A stretch of DNA of 64,000 bases from Symsagittifera roscoffensis (taxonomy: Eukaryota > Xenacoelomorpha > Acoela > Convolutidae), in contig NC_087069.1 in the NCBI RefSeq assembly GCF_963678635.1, positions 1,052,948 through 1,116,947 of the forward strand. The letters are read 5' to 3'. Below the pieces are notes generated by a model, which did not search any database, had not been told where the DNA came from, and worked only from the letters and a program-made list of their open reading frames with translations. Shown here in pieces: positions 42,890 through 53,961 of this stretch (the first letter of the stretch is position 1; every line of letters starts with the position of its first letter). Position numbers and translations under genes: made by a program.

Positions 42890-44300
42890 AGGTTGTCGTG
42901 GTCTTTGTGCGCGATATTCTTTAGTATATGGTGCAAAAATATCTGGTTGGTGATAATCATCTTCATCGGATGATAAATAGTTTGTATTAAATGGTGCATG
43001 TTGGTTATTTTTATTTTCTTGGAAGAATGGGTAGTTTTCAGTATAATCCTGTGTAGATTGTGGATTATCTGGAAAATTTACTGAATTTGTCGATGTTTTC
43101 GGGAGATTCGAATAATGAGACCATTCGTGATTTAACTTTTGTGTCTTTTTCGGGGAGGTTTATTTGTTCTTTGTTTGTGAGCATAATGATAATTGTGTTC
43201 TGCAAAGGTGTTTCTTGTGAATGATTTTCGTGTTTTTGACGGTATTGTCATTAGTCTAGATGTTTGATAATCCATATGTGATATTTTGGAGCAACCGAGG
43301 ATTTAACGGTTGATTGCAAGGTTACTTGTGTCAGTGAAGTTTTTGTATTTCTTGGTGTTGTTAAATTTGGGTGTATTGTTGAAATACTCTATTGTGTAGT
43401 TGTTGTTGTTTGGACGATTTCTTCATTTATGAAGTGTGATGGTGTTTGAATATCTTGTTGTGTAAGGTTTCTAGTTCCATTAAGTTTGCCATTGTGTATG
43501 ACGGTCGAATTTAAACTTTTATTTCGTGTATCAGGTAAAAATGTATTGTAGTTTAATGGTGTTGCATCAATGGTTGTTAATGGTATTACTTTTACATAAT
43601 CTCTGTGTTAAGATATTGTACTTTTTGCTTGACTTGAGATAGATTGTGGGATATTTATAAATGTAGGATGAGACCATTCAGGGTCCCAAACGTAGTCTGA
43701 TTGTTCTGTAATGGCAGTGTCATCATTTGAACTTTGAGGTGTGAAATTAAGTCTAAATTATATGTGAAATAATCTATTATAAACCATGCCAAAATTTTTT
43801 GTAAGTCATGTTTAGTGTGTTGTGAAACATCATCTTTAGTGAAATTTTCTTTGATTGTATGTAGAAAAGTTGAAAATAATGCAATTTCATTTCATACTTT
43901 TGTATGTTTGGATGTTTCAGTTGGTGAGATAATTTGAAATTCTGTTTTTTCTAATATAGAGATATAAGTATATGTTATTGCAAAAACTTCGTTAGTGAAA
44001 ATGGAGTTTGCTCTTTGTGAAGTATGATATTGTATGCTTTGATATATTCTAGGAATACTTTTGAAAATTCTAATTCAAGATCATCTGTTTGAATTACATA
44101 TTTACGATGATTCGTATTTGGTGTGCTGAATTCTATGGTGTAGATTCCATATTGTTGTGTTAAGTTACATATGTCTTTCAAATATTGTTCAATAATTTGT
44201 CTTTTGATTTTTACATCTGGGAATTCTGCTTTGCATGAACTGATTCCGGGTTCGAACAAATTTACAAGAGTAAATTCTTGCAAAAATCATGTTGCCCTCT
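42890..44300 (-). pseudogene. Ty3-B ORF region upstream of gag
   Basis: Includes frame 43975-44283 (102 codons, mixed charged, no known motif) and shorter pieces. The counterpart in Ty3-A is 3645-4970. Unrecognised. It could be the N-terminal portion of a long gag. Confidence 0.4.
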
Positions 44301-44468
44301 ATCATCGGGTGAATCTATGAGGAAGGGGTAAACCTCTTCGTCATCTGTACTATCGTCACTGTGAGTGTGGCTCATTTTTTTTGATGACTGTTAATATATA
44401 GCTATCAATGTGTCTGATTGGTTGATTCCAGCTATACAGGTGTACTGGTTTGTGTTTGTATTGCTTTT

Positions 44469-44813
44469 TTATTCTTCTTTTTCCTCTTTTTGATGAATTT
44501 GAAGTTGTTTCTGAATCGGAAAAATATAATTGATCGTGAATGGGACAATTTTATCAATTGATTCTTTTAATTTGTAGAGTTTATCTAAACTGCTGGCTTC
44601 TGATTCAGAAAATGCGTTTCTATTTTTTGGAAATCTTTTTCGTGTGATTTGTCTTTGTTTGTTTATAATTTTCCTTTTTATTGTTTGTCGTTTTGTTTTA
44701 TTGTATCCAACTGTTTGTGTATGAGGTGTGATTACAAGATCGTATTTTTTGTTATCTATTTCACAGTTGTGTAAAACGATTGTTTGCTTGTTTCCTAGAT
44801 TTTTGAATGACAT
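44469..44813 (-). CDS. Small basic ORF at the start of the Ty3-B coding region
   Basis: 114 codons from ATG at 44813, rich in Lys/Arg in its middle (KTKRQTIKRKIINKQRQITR), then SESEASSLDKLYKLKES. It is the first frame after the leader. Function unknown; basic composition suggests nucleic-acid contact or a localisation signal. Confidence 0.4.
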   Translation of the reverse strand: MSFKNLGNKQTIVLHNCEIDNKKYDLVITPHTQTVGYNKTKRQTIKRKIINKQRQITRKRFPKNRNAFSESEASSLDKLYKLKESIDKIVPFTINYIFPIQKQLQIHQKEEKEE

Positions 44814-44829
44814 GAGGTTTAGGATGAGG

Positions 44830-46038
44830 GATGCAAAAAGTTGTTAGGTATTTCTATTTTCTTATACTGTTAGTCCTTACGATTTTTTGTTTAGCTTAAC
44901 CTGGGTCTTTTTGTTCAGGGTTGGAGAGAAAAGTATATCGATTTCGAAGAATGATTCTTTAATTTCTCGTCGCTAGTCTAAGCTAAGTTGTTAACTTACT
45001 TTATTTTACTTAGGGGTAGTGATTGTGTTCAAGGGTTGGAGAATAATAAATCGATCCACAAGGTTCAGGTATAATTAGAACACAAGTCGTTCGTTAGATA
45101 CTATTTTAAACTTAGTAAGTCTAAGATCTATCCTGGGTCCGGTAAGAGGAGGGTTCAAGTGAAGGACAAATAACCGAAGTTCTTCACTGTTTATCTTAAT
45201 TTGAATGGTTAGTTTTATTAAAAATTTCTATTAGTCTTGGGTCTTTTAGAAGGGTTGGATAGTGAATCGACGTTTGAGGTCGTTAGACACTTGCTAAGTG
45301 GGTGGGGGAAAACAAAATTGTTCTTTTTGATCCAAGGATAGGCCTTGATGATCAGGTTTTAAATTTAGCGAAATAGAAAATTAATTAAGATCCAAGGATA
45401 AGCCTTGATGATCTGATTTTAAAATTAAGTGAATATAAGTTTAAAATGGTTTAAATTTATTTAAGAAAAAGATTTAGTAATTTAATGATATTAGTGAGCT
45501 TATGATTGCTGTTATGTTTAGGTGATGAAGCTGGGACAACAGATGATTTATGATTACTAACAATTTATTGTCATGCTACTAATTTTTATTTTCATTTTCA
45601 ATAAATATTTTTCAAATATGTTTTATATAAGACTGCAGAAATTAAGAAAACGATCTGAGATTTTTTTATCAATCGTTATTGTACATTAATAATTTTGTTT
45701 AGCGCCTGAAATGATCATGAAGATTTACTTCAAAAATTTATGTTTGCAACTGAAAATCTAAATTCATTGCTAATAAGATTCTAAATACAAAAGTTTGTGT
45801 TGGCTTTTGCCGTACAATCATAAAACTAAATGGTAAGTTTCTACTTTGTCGTATGTCGTCTCTTGTTCGATTTCTTCTTCCAATTCCGGGTAGTTCTATT
45901 ATTGTTCGGAATATTGGTTCTGATCTATTGAGTCGTAGAGACATTTCGATTAAATTATTATCGTATAACATTTTGAAAATGTTTTGTCTAATTCCTAAAC
46001 TATTTTTGGTTAGTTCTAAGCTATTAAGGTCATATTCG
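44830..46038 (-). other. Ty3-B untranslated leader
   Basis: No frame of note. Aligned in blocks with the Ty3-A leader at 4980-6105. Two near-identical short segments (45330-45352 and 45389-45412, aagcc/ggcc-ttgatgatc) form a local tandem repeat. Confidence 0.55.
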
Positions 46039-46056
46039 AGACTTATGGTCGCACCA
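46039..46056 (-). promoter_or_regulatory. Ty3-B primer binding site
   Basis: Minus strand TGGTGCGACCATAAGTCTCG starts two bases inside the LTR edge and matches the Ty3-A site over its first nine bases. Confidence 0.7.
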
Positions 46057-46058
46057 GA

Positions 46059-46463
46059 TAAGTTACAACTTATGTGGTTAACTCATAGAGTAATTTCGGA
46101 TAGGGTACACCGTCTGCTCGTCACGCTATCTTATTTTCGGCCGGATAGACTCGTGCAACTTCTTAGTCTAATACCGATCCTAATCTTACTCTTATAGTTT
46201 CTAGTCTCAGGGTGTTTAACTAGTCTCTGCTAGGTTCAATAGATCTAGGGTATACTGGTTTATTGCGTCCGTTGAAGTTCTCTTGGAGAGACAACTAATT
46301 TCTAAGATAAATTCAAATCTCTCTGGTGCTGAAGTTACAAGTAATTTCAGCACTTACAAATAAGTGGGTTGTTAGTTAGATGGATTATGATTGGTTAATA
46401 TTAAATACTTTACAGTGGTAAAATATCCAATTTATCCAATCATAAAATATAGATCAGGTTCCA
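46059..46463 (-). repeat. 5' LTR of Ty3-B
   Basis: 405 bp, ends ...GGTTCCA on the plus strand, partner of 26612-27021. Its left edge starts TA instead of TG, a probable later mutation. Confidence 0.88.
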
Positions 46464-46467
46464 CTAT
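46464..46467. repeat. Right 4-bp target-site duplication of Ty3-B (ctat)
   Basis: Matches 26608-26611. Confidence 0.7.
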
Positions 46468-47730
46468 GCTTGCCGCACTACCAGTTTAAGCCTGGAATCC
46501 ACTGTCCATTAGTGATAAGTTTTTATGTGAAGTACTCCGAAGTTTTCTTCCCCTTGTTTCAACAGTGCTTATTTTGGGCTCCGCAGTACCATAATGATTA
46601 TAAGCAATCCAGTCATAACCATAGCACTCTCATATCACAAAACCTCATCTCTGACTACCCTGTTGATATCTGGAAGCTAAATGATGTTTTTCTACTTGGA
46701 AATCGTTAATTATCAGACTGTGGGTGACACCATGCACCGTTGCTAAGAAACGATGGAGGAAAAATTGTTACGCTGGCAGCGTTGAACGTAATCATCGCAA
46801 AATTTTTAGCAACTTTTTAAAAAAAAGTTGTGTATTAAATCCAGATCATTGCACCAAATCTACAAACAGAAAACGGTAAACTTGTACCATTTGCGAGAGG
46901 AGGAGTTTGTTTTGACTTTGAAATTTAAAAGTTTTGGAAAACTTATTGGAAAAAAATTACTTGTTCAAGCAGCACCGGAATTAGGAATATCGCAACCCAG
47001 AAGAAAACACCGAAACAAGCCTAAAAAGCACAGTTAAAACACGATCAAAATCAAGTTCGAGGTAGGGGCAGCAATTTTTGTATGATCAGAAAAAGGAAGA
47101 CGGAAAAAAACAAAGAAAAATTTATTTCAAAGAAACGGATTCCACTGAGACGTCGTGCCAGTTTTTTCACCAAAGTGTGAAATTATTTCCAATTGATTAC
47201 CGGTTGAAGCAACTCAAATTTCATTACAATATTTTGAAAAACCTTCATTACCCGTAACATTTGAAAATGCTTTCATTCAAAAATTGGTTCATCTTTTTCA
47301 CTTGATTCTCCTATGCTCGAGTTTAAAAACTTATGGGAGAGAAATAGCGAATTCGATCTTCAACAAACTTTCTGGCTCTAGAAGTAGTTCATGAAACTTG
47401 AAATTCTTCGCCATAAATAACCTAACAAACAAAGTATTCAAGTCAATCTCTAAACGAATATAACCATTCAAATGTTATCCTTGATTTTTGAAAATTCAGC
47501 AGCCCTGTCCCCAATGAATTTACTAAATAAACGTTCAATGATTACAGTAGTAATTATGTCAGTTTGATTGAAAGGATCAAGTCGGTGAAAGCAAGCAATT
47601 TGCGGCAATCGGCTTAGCTTGTCAATTAAGCTCACTGCCAAGTCAGAATAACTAAAAGGTTGCTTTCGACCAGTTCCTATCGAAACTTTCTGTCATGTCG
47701 AATCGACTTCTAGAATATCAAAACCGGGTA
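46468..47730. other. Spacer without recognised genes
   Basis: Contains only small frames (46470-46709, 46828-47037) with no motif or splice structure that I can defend. The sequence is less AT-rich near 46490-46700. Confidence 0.5.
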
Positions 47731-47818
47731 GTCAGATTTCATTAGCTGAGCTTGTCAATTAAGCCCACAGCTATGTCAGAATAACTTAAAGAATAATTCG
47801 GAACACTTCCTATCGCAT

Positions 47819-47840
47819 ATGTCTCAAGCTTTTTCCTAAT
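47819..47840. repeat. Left 22-bp target-site duplication of the RTE insertion
   Basis: Positions 47819-47840 and 48299-48320 are identical 22-base direct repeats. The paralogous locus (around 62267-62290) has one copy, so this is a true target duplication. Confidence 0.85.
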
Positions 47841-48298
47841 TCATCATCATGACTAAGGCACTACTGCCCATTGTCAGCCACATATTGAGTCCCGAACTAT
47901 CGCACGCCATCGCTTTCTGTCCAGGGCTGCCTCCATGCAGGCATCTTTCCAGCACAATCTCCACTTGTCTGCCCTCATGTTCGGTGGTTTCAGAACACGT
48001 TCGAGGTCAGCAGCGACTGTTGATCTCCATGTTCTTCTGACCCCACCTCTTGGTCTTTTCCAAGTGGGCGCCTTCTCGAAGAACAGTGCCTCCTTCGTCA
48101 CTCTCTCATCCGGCATTCTGAACACATGTCCACACCACTTCAGTCGCATACGCCTCAGCACATAGTCCTTAGGTGAGTCAAGTTGTGCTTTGCGAAGCAG
48201 TTCCTGGGTAGCTATTTCGAATGCATTGTAGACAAATCGCCGTGCACACCTAGTTTCGAATGAGGACAACCTGGCCAGGTCCCCTTTCTTAACCGGCC
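47841..48298 (-). mobile_element. 5'-truncated RTE-like LINE (458 bp)
   Basis: On the minus strand the insertion ends in a short ATGATGATGA tail, as RTE elements do, and begins abruptly at 48298. It encodes the C-terminus of a non-LTR reverse transcriptase: a lead with FETRCARRF, then RLKWCGHVFRMPDERV, KRPRGGVRRTWRSTV and DRKRWRAIV. These are typical RTE/CR1-type RT endings. The frame (stop near 47874) is open across the fragment but has no start of its own; the ATG-less extension to 48566 is host sequence. Flanked by a 22-bp target duplication. Confidence 0.85.
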
Positions 48299-48320
48299 AT
48301 GTCTCAAGCTTTTTCCTAAT
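48299..48320. repeat. Right 22-bp target-site duplication of the RTE insertion
   Basis: Exact copy of 47819-47840. Confidence 0.85.
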
Positions 48321-49210
48321 CATTCCAAAAAATAAGGTTGTGCCCTTATTATAAAATTGTTGCAAGACCAAACTGTGTATTTTGCCACTTTTATTCTTTT
48401 TTTTGTTATTTCTTTCACTTTCATGGTTCAGACAAAATTTCAACAAGTTCAAAGATTTGTCTCTGGAATCCAGGAGCATAAAGAGACAAAAATGTGCGCC
48501 TATCCAGTGCACACTTTGGCCTAGTGATGAGTTGAAAAAAATTTTAATCTTTTTTGATACCAACATCTTTTAAGTATCATAAAAGAATTCGTGACATAAG
48601 TTGGGAAGAGTTTGATTTAAGCATAAGTTTAAAGCGAACTTCATTTTTGTTCACTATTTCGATCAAGACATCAATTGTGGTGTTTTTTTAGCGTATAAAA
48701 TTAGATTTTCTACGGCAATGTTTTGAAAAGTTTTTTGTTGTATAGCTCATATAGTAATAAAATTTTAAAATCAATTTTTTTTCTAGATATTTAAATTTTT
48801 GTTTGCTTTTTCACCTAACCAGTTGCTAAATTGTTATGCAATTCCAACGGTAATCTAAATTCAAGTTTGTTTTGCCCATGCAAACACAAAATTTCATTAA
48901 ATTTTCCTTGAACTTGATGCTTATAGTTAGCGACTAGGAAAAGATCGGCGAGCAGATGTGTAAAAAAACATATCGGCAGCGCTTGAACTCACAAATAACC
49001 GACAAAAGATCGATTTTTTTTCGAGCGTCTTTTTTAAGCTCAACAAAGACAGCCAAAAATAAAGAATGTATGTAGCACTTCTGGGCGTGCGTATCAAGTT
49101 TTTTTTTGTTTCAATTTTTGTTTCAACTCAATCACACGTATAATTTTCTCTCTGCGGGAATTCTAGTTTAATATAGATTGATTCTTTTTCAACTAATCAT
49201 TCGAATCGAA

Positions 49211-49444
49211 ATGAATTACTCTTTCATCATTGCTATAGTTTTCTGCATGGCTCTTCAACAGAGCCTGGCGCAAAATATGAGGTGTTATATGTCCTATGAC
49301 TGTCCAGGTCATATGGCGTGTCTTGGGGGAAAATGTTACCCTGGTAAAAGAGAGGATACATTTGAGAAAAGAGCTTTTTGCGTGGGAAATCACCAGTGCT
49401 GGCCGGCTGAGAGATGCTTGAACAACAAATGTCAATACAGATGA
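49211..49444 (+). CDS. Small secreted eight-cysteine peptide, copy A (77 aa)
   Basis: ATG at 49211 gives a clear signal peptide (MNYSFIIAIVFCMALQQSLA, cleavage near residues 20-21). The mature part has two modules of identical spacing, C-x5-C-x5-C-x4-C, at Cys25/31/37/42 and Cys57/63/69/74, joined by a charged linker with dibasic sites (GKR at 45-47, KR at 53-54). It is single-exon as read. An AT-rich TATA-like box (TTTAATATAG) precedes it by about 40 bases. The upstream in-frame TTG at 49178 is not a likely start. The fold and role are unknown; secreted Cys-rich peptides of this size include antimicrobial, effector and toxin-like families as well as protease inhibitors. A paralogue lies at 62669-62932. 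Confidence 0.75.
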   Translation: MNYSFIIAIVFCMALQQSLAQNMRCYMSYDCPGHMACLGGKCYPGKREDTFEKRAFCVGNHQCWPAERCLNNKCQYR

Positions 49445-50215
49445 TGTGAACACCCATTCTGTGAACACTCTGCAACTAAGAATCAACTATGAAAATATCA
49501 CTATCTGTCTGCATTCATCTTTTTCCGAGTACCACAATCTTAGTCGGTCGCGCATGTTGATAGTGCATAGATGCGATCCAAGTTGCGATATGGTCGGTTA
49601 AGAAATAAATCGCGTACCTTGTCTAATGTTTTCCATAATCGTTATGTACAACCAAACGCTCGTTATGTACAACCAAACGCAAGAAAATGAAATTTATCAA
49701 CCCTGTACCCCATTGGATAACTATAATTTCTAAATCACCTTCACCTAAAAGTTCCGTTCAATGGTTTAGTTTAGAATAAAATAAAATCATTGGATTTTTT
49801 TGTTGGATTCAATACGGAATTTAATATACAGCTATATAAGTTGCTAAGATGCACAAAATCTGCAATAAACTTTTTACCGTTTATTGTATCAAAATCACAA
49901 ATCACAGTAATTACAAATCACCCCTTCTTAATCCCAGCTTTAACACCTAAAACATCATTACGAGTACAAACTGTGCATTCCGCAACAAGGACGCTCCCTT
50001 TTGTTTTTCTTTTGTTCTTTGCTTTCCTTGATTGTTCCGAACATTGTTCCGTTTAAAGACTTGTCTCTGGATTCCAGGAACATACGAGCACAAAAATGTG
50101 CGCTTATCGAGTGCACAGTTTAGCCTCGTAAAGATAACCGCACAAATTCAAGAAACTAACAGTTCAGTACCTTTTAAAAGGAGGCAAACTAAAAAAATCG
50201 TGTAAAATATCGTGT
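49445..50215. other. Spacer with a small tandem duplication
   Basis: Downstream of peptide gene A. A 21-bp unit is tandemly duplicated at 49640-49660 and 49661-49680. A block near 50058-50130 resembles 48455-48530 (ttgtctctgga/ttccagga landmarks). No gene recognised. Confidence 0.5.
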
Positions 50216-51990
50216 AAAAAATCACGAAACTTTATCGACTTGAAAGTGGAATTTATTCGATGTGAAAATTTTACCCATTGATACAGATTTCTTAAAATAA
50301 GTTAAATTTATGAAAAAATCGTCCATAAAAAATTATTATGCGTTCAAAAGCGTTCATTACTCGTTTTATCCAATGTTTTCATAAAATTGTTGGGCTACGT
50401 AAAAAACAATTGTGATGAACTTTCCTACGTCAGCATGCAACTTTCCTACGTTGGAGCTAATCAATGCCGCTCGAATCTACTTTATGGACAATCCAATCCG
50501 TACAAAACCAAACCCAGATTGCATTATCTTTAAATACAAATAAACTGTAACTTGAACTAAATTATTGTTTTTATTCATATAAATATTGGGAATAAGGGAA
50601 TTGAGTTTATCAGGAATGTTTATCAAGAATTAAACCCATCCTTTTTTCATAATTTTAGCGCTTTTTGGAAATTGTTTTCCAAATTGCTTATTTAACTATG
50701 AATGTCCAACACGCCTAAGCTCTAGTTTTTTCTTCAGCTTTATCAATGAGAGTTTTAATGGGGTTATAGGACTCACGAGATCCGGACTTAAAATTTCATT
50801 GAAATACTAGACGATTTTTAAGAAGGGGGTCTAAGAAATGCTATTTTGTATTTGTATTTGGAATTTATGTATACTTTTTTCGTAATTTTCGTAGTTTTAC
50901 AATTATAATTCGACAGTGCCGCAAAAAAAGCAAAATTTATACTTTTTCGATAATAATTACCTACTATAGTCGATTTTAACAAATATGGCCAACTTTCTAG
51001 ATAAAACTAAGTAGTACATTGCATTGCTGGTCAATTAAAAAGTTAATTAATGACCAAAAAATGTTATTCCCGTTGGTCATCCATGTATGACAACTTTTCC
51101 CCAATATGCATACTAAAACTACAATCAAAACCAATGAAGTAGTCAAAACGGTTTTCATAAATAGAAACTGTTTGATTGGTCGCTGTTTTCTTTCGGACTT
51201 CTGTTTTGCATCATTTCTTGTGAAAATCCGTTGTTCTTTGCAAGTTTAAGTATTTTATGATTGTACTGAGTACAATTGGTTTTTGTCCTGACACAAATAT
51301 CAAAGTTTTGAACATGAAATTTTTCACGCTGAACAAACCATATGTGCCAACCATCAATTAAACATGATATACATAAAATTTGTTTGAGTAGGTTTTCGTT
51401 ATGGTTATATATGGTTTTCAAAATAAGATTTGTTTTTCCGGATATTGAATTCCTTTAACCACCATAAAACTCTCGGGCTCTTTTCCAGTTCCCCCCTTCA
51501 AATTCAATTTTGAAAATCTTATTTTACGTTGTCATAATGCATTGAAATTTGGCATGGTGAACAAATCGACAACTGTGAACAGATTTGTTCTTCATACTTT
51601 ACATCGTAACATCACGCATTTAGCCATAATAATATGTTAAACAAACATAAAACTCGGTATTTTGAAGGAGGGAACTGGAAAAGAGCCAACTCTCGTTTTT
51701 TCTTGATTCACTTACTTGCCTCTGGTCAAGATCGAGAAACCGAGGGATGTTTTTGACAACACTTTTTGAAAAAATCTGATTATGCAAAAAAATTTAATGA
51801 AAACTTTTAGTCCGAACATACTTGGTTTACGCCTCGTTTTTATCGACCAAGCTGCGCAATTTCATTTGACAATGCCGCAACATAGTGTTCGATTGGGCCA
51901 CCTATTACTTTTTGAACAAGCCATGTCTCGTTTTTCTACCGCAACATGGTTATTTTACACCCTATTTTACCCATGCTACAACATTTTTTT
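50216..51990 (-). repeat. Inverted-repeat arm A
   Basis: Reverse complement of 53030-55220 (arm B, after removing the hAT insertion there), with shared landmarks at gggctacgtaaaaaacaatt (50393), the 51040-51440 segment and the 51780-51970 segment. It is also matched, more closely, by 58290-59215. The minus-strand frame at 51155-51421 and the plus-strand frame at 58835-59176 are the same repeat sequence and are not treated as genes. Confidence 0.75.
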
Positions 51991-52533
51991 CGATGTTGCG
52001 ACCTTTTCTAGATCATTTTTTTCAAACATGCCTCTAGATAAGTTCCAGTTTCCTACCTTTCAAATTCAACTTTGAAAAGCTTATTTAACCTTGTCATAAT
52101 GCAAGGAAATTTGGCGTGGTGAACGAATCAACAACTGTGAACAGATTTGTTCTTCATACTTTACAGCGTAACACCACGCATGCATTTAGTCGTAATAATA
52201 CGTAAAAAAAACATAAAACTCAGTATTTTGAAAGGTGGGGTAAAACTGGAAAAGTGCATAAATTTTGACCATGTGGCGACTTTTTCTATGCTGAGACGCT
52301 TTTTTAAACCATTCTGACATTTATTTTTGGGCTCTTTTGCCTTTCCCCCCACCTCACATGAGCATCAAATTTATGTTTGTCGTGGCCTAATTAGTTCGTA
52401 TGCCAAGTTTGATATCAATTTGCGATGTGAACAAATCTTACTTTAAAGAATTTGCAGGTGGGGAAAAAAGAAAGGGACCATTTTTGAAGCATATCGCGAT
52501 TCATCTACAGAACGAAAGAAAAATATCTCCGAT
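51991..52533. repeat. Secondary duplicate inside arm A's inner edge
   Basis: 52095-52256 is a direct, diverged repeat of 51530-51690 (landmarks cttgtcataatgca, gtgaacagatttgttcttca, aaaactcagtattttgaa). The rest is AT-rich with short frames only. Confidence 0.55.
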
Positions 52534-52838
52534 TGTTATTGCTCGAAAGTAACTGCTTAAACTTCAGAGTCAGAGCAACTAGGATTAAGAGCTGGGGTTA
52601 GAGACTGAGATTGAATCTGGGGTTTGATCTGAGGATTGAGTACAGGTAGTGATTGGTGAAGAATGAATTGAGAAAGTGAAAATAAATGACGTGACAAACT
52701 TAACATGTCAAAAGTACCAGTTAATTTGTTACTGATTAATTAATTAACTTGAGATCACTGGTTGACCTTGTCTAAGTTTAATCAGTTTGACTACGATTCA
52801 ATTAATCTGTCTGACCATGAGGTGGTCTGACCTCAACA
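52534..52838 (-). repeat. Possible Copia-type LTR remnant
   Basis: On the minus strand the purine stretch GAGTGGGAG (52847-52839) is followed by TGTTGAGGTCAGACCACC, as at the 3' LTR junction of Ty1/Copia elements. The other end could be the TGTTAT at 52534 (giving ...ATAACA), for about 305 bp. No second LTR or pol was seen, so it would be a 3' fragment. Confidence 0.35.
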
Positions 52839-53544
52839 CTCCCACTCAGACTGAATTGGCTGGAACCCTTCAAGTTTCGACGATGCTGTTCCACATTAGC
52901 CTTGCTCGTCGAAAAAAAACTGTAGCATGGTCATAAACCAAATCGCTACATGGTCGAGAATTAAATCCCATTATGATGAAAAAACAATTCGCGGCATTTT
53001 CGAAAACCGATCGCGGCCTATTTGTAAAAAAAAAAACCATGTTGCGGTAGAAAAATGAGTAGTGGCTTGTTCAAAAATTAAAAGATGGCCCAATCGAAAA
53101 CTAAGTTGTCAAAAAAATTACGCCGCTTGGTTGATAAAAACGTCGCTGAACCAAGTATGTTTGAAATTAAAGTTTTCGTTAAAAATTCATCTGGATTAAG
53201 AGGTTGCGAAGACGGAAATCGTTTTTCTTATCTCAGATGATATTTTTTTGCATATTCAGACTTTTTCAAAAATTTTGTCATGAACATCCCTCTGGTTCTT
53301 GATATTGACCAAAGTCAAGTAAGTGAATCCAGTAAAAACCAGAGTTTCATGGTGGTTCTAGGAACTCAATATCCGGAAAAACAGATCTTATTTTGAAAAC
53401 CATATATAATCAAAACGAAAACTTAACCAAACAAAATTTTATGTCCAGCATGTTTAATAGATAGTTGGCACATATGGTTTGTTCATCGTGAAAATTTTAC
53501 GTTCAATACTTTAATATTTGTGTCAGGACAAAAACCAATTGTAC

Positions 53545-53552
53545 TCAGTACG
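53545..53552. repeat. Left 8-bp target-site duplication of the hAT-like MITE (tcagtacg)
   Basis: Repeated exactly at 53962-53969. Empty counterparts exist near 51265-51280 and 58985-59000. Confidence 0.85.
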
Positions 53553-53961
53553 CAGACTTGTTAACGGGCCGCAATAATTGAGGCCCAGCCCGGCCCGATA
53601 TAATTCAAGTCGAGCCCGTTGGCGGCCCGACAAACAGGGAATTTTTTAAATATCGGCCCGTTGGGGCCCGTTGCTGCTTTTTTGGTAAAAAACAATTTTG
53701 TTTCAAAACAATTTTAATTAATTGTTTTACTTATTTATAAAGACCTTTTTTAAAAGCCATGGAAACCATTTTAATTGCCTCAACGGTTTTAGGCGAAAGT
53801 AGTAAAAGTAGTAGTAGTAGTCAAGTCGTTTAGCACACTGCAAGTTGTACAGTGCGCACTGAAACATAACATTGGTTAGTCAATAAAAGTAAGGCCCGTT
53901 GGGGCCCGTTGACAAAAGTGATAACCTCGGCCCGGCCCGGCCCGACCCGTTGACAAGTATG
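53553..53961. mobile_element. hAT-like non-autonomous element (MITE), 409 bp
   Basis: Terminal inverted repeats: left cagacttgttaacgggccg, right (reverse complement) catacttgtcaacgggtcg. They are flanked by an 8-bp target duplication, the hAT hallmark, and sub-terminal GC-rich repeats of cccggcc/ggcccgtt are visible on both sides. No transposase frame. The AT-rich centre contains a short tagtag run. Confidence 0.88.

Larger units (their letters stand above)
26612..46463 (-). mobile_element. Ty3-B: 19.85-kb Ty3/gypsy-like LTR element with envelope-like region
   Basis: Minus-strand element bounded by closely similar LTRs and a 4-bp target duplication. Reading from the right: LTR, primer site, 1.2-kb leader, basic small ORF, upstream ORF, gag, CCHC knuckle, Asn/Ser/Arg-rich region, protease, RT (partly duplicated), RNase H, integrase, envelope-like glycoprotein region, unidentified 3' ORF region, 1.5-kb non-coding tail, LTR. 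Gag-pol order with integrase after RNase H is Ty3/gypsy type. Most domains are split by frameshifts, so this copy is inactive. Nearly 20 kb is unusually long for the superfamily, and no nested element was recognised inside that would explain it. Confidence 0.9.
47731..49205. repeat. Upstream flank of the peptide gene, paralogous to 62174-62665
   Basis: Blocks 47731-47840, 48299-48400 and 48560-48785 match 62174-62285, 62270-62350 and 62360-62590 at roughly 85 per cent by eye, and 49135-49205 matches 62590-62665. The duplicated segment thus includes promoter and upstream DNA. This copy has two extra insertions: the RTE fragment and about 340 bp at 48786-49130. Confidence 0.75.

Noticed and set aside
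26623-46468. Alternative Ty3-B boundary giving LTRs that start TGG and a 5-bp duplication ctatg
   Set aside because: Sequence similarity between the two LTRs continues 16 bases further left, and the longer boundary puts the primer site two bases from the LTR in both Ty3 copies, which is the normal arrangement.
48299-48566. N-terminal extension of the RTE reverse transcriptase frame beyond 48298
   Set aside because: The target duplication shows that the element stops at 48298; the rest of the frame is flanking DNA also found at the paralogous locus.
49193-49486. Minus-strand frames opposite the secreted peptide genes (also 62651-62980)
   Set aside because: They mirror conserved codons on the plus strand and lack a signal peptide or domain; the plus-strand reading has a signal peptide and ordered cysteines.
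51155-51421. Frame shared by 51155-51421 (minus) and 58835-59176 (plus) as a conserved gene
   Set aside because: The similarity is due to the inverted repeat as a whole and extends equally through non-coding parts. The frame is broken in the related arm B.
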